Assembly: GCA_947178655.1 (NCBI GenBank)
Contig: CAMWZB010000054.1
Location: 1 to 6,664 of the forward strand
Origin: an uncultured Porphyromonadaceae bacterium
GTDB taxonomy: Bacteria; Bacteroidota; Bacteroidia; Bacteroidales; Muribaculaceae
Reading direction: 5' to 3'
DNA: 6,664 nucleotides
Shown: one piece after another, positions 1 through 5,404 of the stretch
Layout: each line of letters begins with the position of its first letter
Numbering within the stretch: position 1 is the stretch's first letter
The notes under the pieces: model-generated
Told to the model about the DNA's origin: nothing
The model's input: only the letters and a program-made list of their open reading frames with translations
Database searches by the model: none
Program-made: the position numbers and the translations under genes

Positions 1-236
1 GTGCAGCACAGCGCATTTACGCCCGGAGTGTCGCAGAACATGTCCAGAGTCAGTCCGGTGATGAAGCCGATGACGGTCGACAGGTTTGTGCCGAGCGTGA
101 CAGGCAGGTATATGATGAGGCTCAGGAAGACCAGCGGCACTGCCACGTTGAAGAGCACGGCGTGGTTGAATATAATCGCCTGTGCAGGTATCATCACTAA
201 GAATGCAAGTGCGTATTTGATGAAAAATTTGGTCAC
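1..236 (-). CDS. mreD: Rod shape-determining protein MreD, N-terminal part (truncated by window edge)
   Basis: MreD is a small polytopic inner-membrane protein of the Rod elongasome. It works with MreB and MreC to direct lateral cell-wall synthesis. Only the first 78 codons are present and the gene runs off the left edge. The translation begins TKFFIKYALAFLVM after a GTG start and shows three hydrophobic segments at about residues 4-22, 32-46 and 53-66. The third ends in GLTLDMFCDTPG (residues 61-72), which fits the G-L-x-x-D-x-F-x-x-T-P-G signature of Bacteroidetes MreD as I recall it. No ATG lies in frame between the mreC stop and this point (an in-frame stop occurs just downstream of the mreC end), so GTG at 234-236 is the best start. 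The 46-bp gap to mreC and the shared strand argue for co-transcription. The identification rests on the sequence pattern and gene order. The plus-strand reading of this stretch is a shadow. Confidence 0.88.
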   Translation of the reverse strand, partial: MTKFFIKYALAFLVMIPAQAIIFNHAVLFNVAVPLVFLSLIIYLPVTLGTNLSTVIGFITGLTLDMFCDTPGVNALCC

Positions 237-282
237 TGCGCTGCTTTGTGCTTTTGTTGTTTGAATTCGTCTGAGTCAAGTG

Positions 283-1152
283 TCAGTTGCCGAATGGATT
301 CTTTTTCGAGTCGTTTTCTTCACCGGCCTGTAGCGCACGCAGCTCGTCGGCCTTGTGGTCAATCACTACCTGGACGTTTCCGAGCGTTGTAAAGTCCGCC
401 ATAAGGCGAATGCGCAGTGTGAAGAAATTCTGACTTTGGTCTGTGGTATTCTCCATGACTACTCCGACAGGGAGTCCGGCCGGGAATACTGCCGAGTAGC
501 CGCTGGTCACTATCGTGTCGCCGATTTCGAATACTGTGTGTCGGGGGAGTTCTTCAAGCAGTGCTTCGCCCGGATTCTCTCCGTCCCATACAAGTGAGCC
601 GAAGTATTCGCTGCGCTTGATCTTGCAGGATAGGCGGAAATGCGGATTCAGCAGTGATATTACGCGGGCGCTTGTCGGGCCTACGTTGCTTACGATGCCC
701 ACAACGCCGTTACGGTCGATGACGCCAAGTTCGGGGCGGATGCCGTCGCGGGCACCTTTGTTGATGGTGAGATAGTTGAACGGGCGGGCTATCGAGTTGT
801 TGATGACGTGCGCGACAATAAAGTCGAAGTGGTTCACGCCCGAATCCACTACCAGTGTGTCCGTGTAGTACTCCTCTTTGAGAATATCGATGGCTTCCTG
901 AAGTCTTACTATTTCGGCTTGCAGCTCGGCGTTGCGTCGGTTGAGGTCGTCGTTGATTTCGTGTAGGTTGAAGTACGACGTCACATTGTTGGCGCTTTTG
1001 TATGCTGTCGATGCCAGACGGCCGGCCGACGTTATGTAGATGTGTTGGCGGTATGGGTCGTCCTTAAACAGCAGCATGCAGCTTATCACCACGAAAAACG
1101 TGAAGATAAACCACTTGCTGTGCTTCAGTAGGAATCCGAATAGCTCGTTCAC
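283..1152 (-). CDS. mreC: Rod shape-determining protein MreC
   Basis: MreC is a bitopic inner-membrane protein. Its periplasmic domain links the cytoplasmic MreB filament with MreD and the elongation penicillin-binding protein/RodA synthase. The 289-residue product is complete. It has a short cytoplasmic N-terminus, one membrane helix at about residues 14-29 (FIFTFFVVISCMLLF), and a coiled-coil stretch at about 63-95 that is rich in E, L and N. The periplasmic beta domain follows at about 110-265 and contains the family-typical NKGARDGIRPELGVI (131-145) and GVVGIVSNVG (149-158). The tail after about residue 268 is polar and charged (ends KKNPFGN). The start is GTG at 1150-1152. It lies 32 bp after the mreB stop and gives an N-terminus of the expected length ahead of the membrane helix. 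No Shine-Dalgarno-like site is seen, which is normal for Bacteroidota. It is probably expressed with mreB from an upstream promoter, since no TAnnTTTG element lies in the gap. Confidence 0.96.
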   Translation of the reverse strand: MNELFGFLLKHSKWFIFTFFVVISCMLLFKDDPYRQHIYITSAGRLASTAYKSANNVTSYFNLHEINDDLNRRNAELQAEIVRLQEAIDILKEEYYTDTLVVDSGVNHFDFIVAHVINNSIARPFNYLTINKGARDGIRPELGVIDRNGVVGIVSNVGPTSARVISLLNPHFRLSCKIKRSEYFGSLVWDGENPGEALLEELPRHTVFEIGDTIVTSGYSAVFPAGLPVGVVMENTTDQSQNFFTLRIRLMADFTTLGNVQVVIDHKADELRALQAGEENDSKKNPFGN

Positions 1153-1184
1153 TGTGGAGTGTAAGGGTGCCTGTCAGGCATCCT

Positions 1185-2204
1185 TTATCGGATAAGGAAT
1201 GAGAACCGGTGTATGTTCTTGAGCGCCACACCAGTACCTTTGGCCACGCAGAGGAGCGGATCTTCGGCAACGTGGAACTGGATGCCTATCTTGTCTATGA
1301 GGCGCTTGTCAAGGCCGCGGAGCATGGCACCGCCTCCGGCGAGGTAGATGCCGTTCTTGACGATGTCGGCGTAGAGTTCAGGCGGCGTCTGCTCGAGCGC
1401 GCTCAGTACGGCTGCTTCGATTTTGCTTATTGTCTTTTCGATGCAGTGGCACACTTCCTGATAGCTGACAGGAACTTCCAGCGGAAGAGATGTCATGAGA
1501 TTCGGGCCATGTACAACGTAGTCCTCCGGCGGATTTTCGAGTTCGGTCAGCGCAGAACCTACGTGCATCTTGATCTGTTCGGCTGTGCGGACACCTACTT
1601 TGATGTTGTGGGCGCGGCGCATGTGATTGAGGATGTCGTCGGTCAGGTCATCGCCTGCTATCTGGATACTCTTGTTGCTGACGATACCACCGAGCGATAT
1701 CACTGCGATTTCGGTCGTGCCGCCGCCTATGTCGACGATCATGTTGCCTTGAGGAGCCTCTACGTCAAGGCCGATGCCGAGCGCGGCAGCCATGGGTTCG
1801 TGTATCATGTACACGTCGCGTCCGTCGGCGTGCTCTGCGGAGTCGCGTACGGCGCGCACTTCCACTTCGGTCGAGCCGGAGGGTATGCCCACGACCATGC
1901 GGAGCGACGGTGAGAACCAGTTGTTTTTGGTTGACGCCTTCTTCACGAGGCCGCGAATCATCAGTTCGGCGGCGTTGAAGTCGGCGATGACTCCTTTGCG
2001 CAGAGGGCGCACCGTGCGTATGCCCGGGTGTCCCTTTCCTTCCATCAGGTGGGCCTCCTTGCCTACGGCGATGAGCTTGTCCGTGCGGTTGTCCAGAGCC
2101 ACAATCGATGGCTCGTTGATAACGATTTTGTCGTTATGGATGATTATCGTATTGGCGGTGCCAAGGTCGATAGCGATTTCTTTGGTAAGAGAGAAAAGTC
2201 TCAT
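1185..2204 (-). CDS. mreB: Cell shape-determining protein MreB (bacterial actin homologue)
   Basis: MreB is an ATP-binding actin-fold protein. It forms membrane-associated filaments that orient lateral peptidoglycan synthesis in rod-shaped cells. The 339-residue protein is complete and of normal length. The ATPase motifs are visible in order: phosphate-1 loop DLGTANT (13-19), a conserved GIPSGSTEVE segment (106-115), HEPMAAALG (135-143), phosphate-2 loop DIGGGTTEIAV (158-168) and adenosine motif LAGGGAMLRG (288-297). The N-terminus MRLFSLTKEIAIDLG is the expected short hydrophobic lead-in to the first strand, which supports the ATG at 2202-2204. The gene lies 92 bp downstream of purH and 32 bp upstream of mreC on the same strand. 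No TAnnTTTG promoter element is visible in the 92-bp gap. Transcription may therefore read through from purH, or come from a promoter that does not fit the consensus. Confidence 0.98.
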   Translation of the reverse strand: MRLFSLTKEIAIDLGTANTIIIHNDKIVINEPSIVALDNRTDKLIAVGKEAHLMEGKGHPGIRTVRPLRKGVIADFNAAELMIRGLVKKASTKNNWFSPSLRMVVGIPSGSTEVEVRAVRDSAEHADGRDVYMIHEPMAAALGIGLDVEAPQGNMIVDIGGGTTEIAVISLGGIVSNKSIQIAGDDLTDDILNHMRRAHNIKVGVRTAEQIKMHVGSALTELENPPEDYVVHGPNLMTSLPLEVPVSYQEVCHCIEKTISKIEAAVLSALEQTPPELYADIVKNGIYLAGGGAMLRGLDKRLIDKIGIQFHVAEDPLLCVAKGTGVALKNIHRFSFLIR

Positions 2205-2220
2205 TGGCGTTAAATAGTCA

Positions 2221-2259
2221 GGAGTCCGGTGTGGGCCGGTTGACCACTGCCGGAACTCC
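2221..2259 (-). terminator. Imperfect stem-loop between purH and mreB
   Basis: On the plus strand GGAGTCCGG (2221-2229) faces CCGGAACTCC (2250-2259), giving nine base pairs with one bulged base. Inside this, GTGG (2231-2234) can pair with CCAC (2244-2247) and extend the stem toward a nine-base loop. In the transcribed minus-strand direction it lies 37 bases after the purH stop and 16 bases before the mreB start. It is followed by TGACTATTTAACG, which is not a good U-tract. It could be a weak purH terminator, a processing or stability element in the mreB leader, or an attenuator. The fold is seen in the sequence, while the role is inference. Confidence 0.4.
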
Positions 2260-2296
2260 GGATTGTTGGGGGAGAGTATGGTTTGTTAATGATTGA

Positions 2297-3829
2297 TTAG
2301 TGACGGAAATGGCGGAAACCTGTCATCACCATTGTCATGCCGTTGTTGCGGCAATACTCTACCGAGTCGGTGTCGCGGATAGATCCGCCCGGCTGGATGA
2401 CATATTCCACGCCCGCCTGATGTGCTATCTCCACGCAGTCGGCGAAGGGGAAGAATGCGTCCGATGCCATAGTCGAGCCTTTGAGGTCGAAGCCGAAACT
2501 CTTCGCTTTCTCGATGGCGTGACGGAGAGCGTCGACGCGCGAGGTCTGTCCTACACCCGAAGCCAGAAGCTGGCCGTTGCGAGCCAGCACGATGGCGTTG
2601 CTCTTGGAGTGCTTCACTATTTTGTTCGCGAAGAGCATGTCGTTCGCTATGCATTCATTGAGTTGTTCGCCGGCTACGAGCTTAAGGTCGTCGGCTGTCT
2701 CGGCCTTGTCGTCGGGCTGCTGCATGAGTACGCCTCCTACTACCGTGCGCACTTTCATAGCGGGCACTTCGACGGCTTTGCGGCGCAGTACGATGCGGTT
2801 TTTCTTCTGGAAAAGTATGGCCAAGGCATCATCACTGTATTCGGGAGCGATGATCACCTCGAAGAATATCTTGCTGATTTCTTCGGCAGCATCAGCCTCT
2901 ATACGGCGGTTGCAGATGATGATTCCTCCGAATGCCGATACGGGGTCGCCGGCGAGGGCATCCTTCCATGCTTCGGCCACGGTGCCGCGCGATGCCAGCC
3001 CACAGGCGTTGTTGTGTTTGAGCACAGCTACGGTGGTGGTGTCGAATTCGTCGATGAGGGCGCATGCGGCATCGATGTCAAGAAGGTTGTTGTATGATAT
3101 TTCTTTGCCGTGGAGCTGCTCGAAGAGCTGGTCGAACTTTCCGAAGTAGCGAGCGGCCTGATGGGGGTTCTCGCCGTAGCGGAGGCTCATGGAGCCGTCG
3201 ATGGCCATGCGGAGGTGCTCCTGAGTGTGGCCGCCTGTGAGGCTGAACCAGTTGAAGATAGCTGAGTCGTAGCCCGACGATACAGCGAATGCCTCCTGTG
3301 CGAGATAGCGGCGTTCCTCCAGTGTGGTCTGTGCTCCGTTCCGGTCGAGGATGCCTTCAAGATAAGCGAACTGCGCGTCTGACGCCACGATGACCGTGTC
3401 GGCGAAGTTCTTGGCGGCGGCGCGGATGAGCGAGATGCCGCCTATGTCGATTTTTTCGATGATATCCTGCTCCGAAGCGCCCGATGCCACGGTTGCCTCG
3501 AAGGGATAGAGATCTACGATGACGAGGTCAATCGTAGGTATTTCATATTGAGTGAGTTCGGTGCGGGCTCCTTCGTTGTCGCGACGTGCGAGGATGCCTC
3601 CGAACACCTTGGGATGTAGTGTCTTGACACGTCCTCCGAGTATCGAAGGATAGCCGGTGAGGTCTTCAACGGCCTTGCAGGGGATGCCGAGTCCCTCGAT
3701 GAACGAGCGGGAGCCTCCTGTCGAAAGCAGTTCTACGCCGGCTGCGTGAAGTTTCTCTACTATGGGTCTGATTCGGTCCTTGCTGAAAACCGATACAAGT
3801 GCGGTGCGGATGGGTTTGAGTGTCGACAT
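2297..3829 (-). CDS. purH: Bifunctional phosphoribosylaminoimidazolecarboxamide formyltransferase / IMP cyclohydrolase PurH
   Basis: PurH catalyses the last two steps of de novo purine synthesis in the cytoplasm. AICAR is formylated with 10-formyl-tetrahydrofolate to FAICAR, which is then cyclised to IMP. The 510-residue protein is complete and near the usual length. The N-terminal MGS-like IMP cyclohydrolase domain (about 1-195) shows LVSVFSK (11-17), ELLSTGG (33-39) and GGRVKTLHPKVFGG (65-78). The C-terminal transformylase domain shows SLRYGENPHQ (215-224) and KHNNACG (271-277), which contains the catalytic Lys-His pair. It also has DPVSAFGG (295-302), GVGQTSRVDA (425-434), SDAFFPF (456-462) and QPGGSIRD (479-486). 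The C-terminus GFRHFRH is intact. The ATG at 3827-3829 is followed directly by the first conserved strand, and a TAATTTTG promoter element lies about 30 bp upstream. purH heads the minus-strand block leading into mreBCD. No purine riboswitch is evident in the short leader. Confidence 0.98.
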   Translation of the reverse strand: MSTLKPIRTALVSVFSKDRIRPIVEKLHAAGVELLSTGGSRSFIEGLGIPCKAVEDLTGYPSILGGRVKTLHPKVFGGILARRDNEGARTELTQYEIPTIDLVIVDLYPFEATVASGASEQDIIEKIDIGGISLIRAAAKNFADTVIVASDAQFAYLEGILDRNGAQTTLEERRYLAQEAFAVSSGYDSAIFNWFSLTGGHTQEHLRMAIDGSMSLRYGENPHQAARYFGKFDQLFEQLHGKEISYNNLLDIDAACALIDEFDTTTVAVLKHNNACGLASRGTVAEAWKDALAGDPVSAFGGIIICNRRIEADAAEEISKIFFEVIIAPEYSDDALAILFQKKNRIVLRRKAVEVPAMKVRTVVGGVLMQQPDDKAETADDLKLVAGEQLNECIANDMLFANKIVKHSKSNAIVLARNGQLLASGVGQTSRVDALRHAIEKAKSFGFDLKGSTMASDAFFPFADCVEIAHQAGVEYVIQPGGSIRDTDSVEYCRNNGMTMVMTGFRHFRH

Positions 3830-3860
3830 TATTTCCGTTAATCTTGTAGCTATTGGTCTG

Positions 3861-3868
3861 CAAAATTA
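3861..3868 (-). promoter_or_regulatory. Putative purH promoter, Bacteroidota -7 element
   Basis: The minus strand reads TAATTTTG here, an exact fit to the Bacteroidota primary sigma factor -7 consensus TAnnTTTG. Transcription would begin some 25 bases ahead of the purH ATG, giving a short leader. No clear TTTG -33 element is found 19-21 bases upstream, where the sequence instead holds a CCGTAA/TTACGG inverted repeat. Confidence 0.5.
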
Positions 3869-3869
3869 C

Positions 3870-3900
3870 AAAAAATACCGTAATCACCCTTACTTTACGG
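3870..3900 (-). terminator. Stem-loop plus T-tract just upstream of the purH promoter
   Basis: CCGTAA (3878-3883) and TTACGG (3895-3900) form a perfect six-base-pair inverted repeat around an 11-base loop. On the minus strand the stem is followed at once by TATTTTTTGT, which gives it the look of a weak intrinsic terminator. It would stop transcripts arriving from further right on the minus strand, 10 bases after the stop codon at 3911-3913. The same palindrome sits in the -33 region of the purH promoter, so an operator for a purine-responsive regulator is an equal alternative. Confidence 0.35.
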
Positions 3901-3910
3901 GATGTTTTTT

Positions 3911-4012
3911 TCAAAATTTTCTCGGGATGCTGAGCACGGGGTACTGAGTGGCGTATACTTTTTTCTCGGCAAGATATGCAGGGTAGTCTGCGCGCGATGT
4001 GAAGCCGGTGGA
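3911..4012 (-). pseudogene. Possible 3' remnant of an unidentified gene (low confidence)
   Basis: The minus strand is open for 33 codons from just after an in-frame TAG (4013-4015) to a TGA at 3911-3913. It contains no ATG, so it is not an intact gene. The product has a protein-like composition without low complexity, for example SRADYPAYLAEKK followed by VYATQYPVLSIPRKF. About 60 percent of its codons end in G or C, like the neighbouring real genes. A terminator-like stem-loop follows 10 bases after the stop, as expected behind a real gene. Upstream of the TAG the same frame stays open for 19 more codons, ending CHDLYLKSTESN. I do not recognise the family. Chance openness over 33 codons is entirely possible. 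Confidence 0.2.
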
Positions 4013-4245
4013 CTAATTCGATTCCGTACTCTTCAGGTACAGGTCGTGGCAGAGAGTATTCTTGCGGTTTATAATCTATTTATAATATATAATGTGTATG
4101 TGATGTTTTCAGCGATGGCCGTGATGAAGCAGAATTAATAGAAATCCATAGTCAAAGAGGGCGATTTTCGTGCCAAATCCATCAAATTATGTAATGTTGT
4201 CCTTTTTTGACACGGTAGTCTTATGTCATATGCGAGCCTGTGTGC

Positions 4246-4253
4246 TAACTTTG
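4246..4253 (+). promoter_or_regulatory. Putative promoter of the GH43 gene, Bacteroidota -7 element
   Basis: TAACTTTG matches the Bacteroidota -7 consensus TAnnTTTG exactly. It ends 27 bases before the ATG at 4281, so the 5' leader would be about 20 bases. The matching -33 position (about 4221-4226, TTATGT) is only a partial fit to TTTG. The leader ends in an A-rich stretch without a Shine-Dalgarno site, which is usual in this phylum. Confidence 0.55.
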
Positions 4254-4280
4254 TGATAAAGTCTAAACGAAACGATTCGA

Positions 4281-5195
4281 ATGAAAACAGCAGCGATACT
4301 TCTGTCTTTGGCGACCGCCGTGGCTGTCGCGCAGGCACGCACTATGGAACTGGCCGACCCGACCATTATGGTAGATGGCGGCCGCTATTATATGTACGGC
4401 ACATCAAGTCCGTCTGACACGGGTTTCGAAGTATATGTGTCGGATGATCTTGAGCACTGGACCGGACCGGCAGGTAAAGCTGCTGACGGATTCGCGCTGC
4501 ATAAAGACGATGCATTCGGGTCGAAATGGTTCTGGGCACCTCAGGTAGTGAAGGTCGATTCCATATATTATATGCTTTATACAGCCGAAGAGCAGATAGC
4601 TGTGGCTCACTCCAAGTCGCCGCTCGGACCGTTTGTCAGCGACACAAAGGAGGCTCTGCCATATCCGTCGCGACGCATTGATCCGTATCTGTTGATAGAC
4701 CCGCAATATGGCCGGCGGCTCTTCTATGTCGTACTCGACGGTCAGAATGTCATCCGCTCATCCGAACCGGGAGCCAGGCCCCTCCATGTCGTTCAGGCCG
4801 AACCGGGGACGTGGGAGGACACTGCCGATGCTCAGTGGCGAGTGGCCGAAGGACCGACTGTGATAAAGCATGACGGTAAATATCATCTGTTCTATTCATG
4901 CAACGACTTCCGAAATCCCGACTATGCCGTAGGGCATGCCGTGGCTGAGTCTCCGGAGGGACCGTGGGTGAAATCTCCACGTCCGGTCATCGACCGTAAT
5001 ATAATAGGTATGCCCGGGACCGGACATGGTGATATATTTGTAGACAGCCACGGGCAACTACGCTATGTGTTCCACGCTCATGCTTCAGCTACAGAGGTGT
5101 CGCCGCGCCGTACGCTGATAGTGACGCTGCGATATACGGGTGATACTTTCGAAGTCGTGCCCGGGTCGCTGCTCTGTCCTCAGGTCAAAGATTGA
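4281..5195 (+). CDS. Secreted glycoside hydrolase family 43 protein (five-bladed beta-propeller)
   Basis: GH43 enzymes are inverting glycosidases, typically arabinofuranosidases, beta-xylosidases or arabinanases that act on plant polysaccharides. The 304-residue product begins with a signal peptide, MKTAAILLSLATAVAVAQA, with likely cleavage after Ala19 (A-x-A). There is no lipobox cysteine, so the periplasm is the expected location. The GH43 catalytic triad can be placed: base Asp26 in ADPTIM, pKa-modulating Asp134 in RIDPYLLID, and acid Glu190 in VAEGPTVIKHDGKYHLFYS. WFWAPQVV (83-90) and GTGHGDIF (246-253, whose His is often near the metal at the propeller centre) are further family-like motifs. 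Propeller repeats such as GRYYMYGTSS, SIYYMLY and KYHLFYS are visible. There is no C-terminal accessory domain or carbohydrate-binding module. No susC/susD homologue or regulator is adjacent, so it is not in an evident polysaccharide utilisation locus. The family is confident, but subfamily and substrate cannot be read from the sequence. Confidence 0.9.
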   Translation: MKTAAILLSLATAVAVAQARTMELADPTIMVDGGRYYMYGTSSPSDTGFEVYVSDDLEHWTGPAGKAADGFALHKDDAFGSKWFWAPQVVKVDSIYYMLYTAEEQIAVAHSKSPLGPFVSDTKEALPYPSRRIDPYLLIDPQYGRRLFYVVLDGQNVIRSSEPGARPLHVVQAEPGTWEDTADAQWRVAEGPTVIKHDGKYHLFYSCNDFRNPDYAVGHAVAESPEGPWVKSPRPVIDRNIIGMPGTGHGDIFVDSHGQLRYVFHAHASATEVSPRRTLIVTLRYTGDTFEVVPGSLLCPQVKD

Positions 5196-5249
5196 CAGAT
5201 AGGATATAGAATATGTACTTTTAGGCTAAAATGGTTTTTAGGTTCAGAA

Positions 5250-5283
5250 AGAGCCGGCTCGGAGAACAACTCGGGTCGGCTCT
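5250..5283 (+). terminator. Putative terminator hairpin downstream of the GH43 gene
   Basis: AGAGCCG (5250-5256) pairs perfectly with CGGCTCT (5277-5283). GAG (5262-5264) can pair with CTC (5270-5272) around a five-base AACAA loop. The stem starts 55 bases after the glycosidase stop codon. There is no T-run directly after it (GCTGTAGATG follows), so it is a GC-rich hairpin rather than a textbook intrinsic terminator. It most likely ends or protects the glycosidase transcript and separates it from the next gene. Confidence 0.5.
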
Positions 5284-5344
5284 GCTGTAGATGAATTTTG
5301 TTATAGGACGAATAATAAAAGATAGAAGCTGTACGTTAAGAAAG

Positions 5345-5404
5345 ATGAAACGAGCCGTTCAGGCTTGTCAATTACAAGGACTAAAGAATTTAAAATTAGA
5401 ATAA
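5345..5404 (+). CDS. Short open frame (19 codons) overlapping the radical SAM start; leader peptide candidate
   Basis: An ATG at 5345-5347 opens a frame coding MKRAVQACQLQGLKNLKLE. It closes with TAA at 5402-5404, whose last base is the A of the radical SAM ATG (TAATG). This geometry is typical of translational coupling. The peptide is basic and contains one cysteine and one glycine. It does not resemble a known attenuator peptide with a run of one amino acid, or a recognised radical SAM-modified precursor. Such a short frame can arise by chance, so expression is not established. No Shine-Dalgarno site is expected to help decide in this phylum. Confidence 0.25.
   Translation: MKRAVQACQLQGLKNLKLE

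Larger units (their letters stand above)
3830..4280. other. Divergent intergenic region, 451 bp
   Basis: This region separates the minus-strand purH block from the plus-strand glycosidase gene. It contains the purH promoter, the stem-loop at 3878-3900, the possible gene remnant at 3911-4012 and the glycosidase promoter at 4246-4253. A very AT-rich run occupies 4068-4092. An imperfect inverted repeat pairs GTCAAAGAGG (4151-4160) with CCTTTTTTGAC (4201-4211) around 40 bases, just upstream of the glycosidase promoter. The open frames on the plus strand (3902-4138) and minus strand (4135-4338) have no recognisable protein features and are not called as genes. No tRNA or known riboswitch was recognised. 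Confidence 0.6.

Noticed and set aside
1..264. A plus-strand open frame at the left edge
   Set aside because: The minus strand of the same stretch encodes the N-terminus of MreD with its membrane segments and GLTLDMF-type motif, directly downstream of mreC.
1209..1913. A long plus-strand open frame (234 codons) opposite mreB
   Set aside because: It lies wholly antisense to a certain mreB, has no recognisable motif, and its composition is rich in H, V, R and Y as expected from the complement of coding codons with GC-rich third positions.
2300..3097. A long plus-strand open frame (265 codons) opposite purH
   Set aside because: It is fully antisense to an unmistakable purH, and its sequence shows the usual artefact composition of an antisense frame with no domain.
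3902..4138. A plus-strand open frame (78 codons) in the divergent intergenic region
   Set aside because: It has no promoter-like element at a suitable position, no recognised domain, and an erratic composition, and it crosses both the terminator side of purH and an AT-rich non-coding run.
5365..5403. A TTG start that would extend the radical SAM protein by 13 residues
   Set aside because: The added residues (SITRTKEFKIRI) are not needed for the fold, and the ATG at 5404 places the CxxxCxxC motif at a normal distance from the N-terminus.
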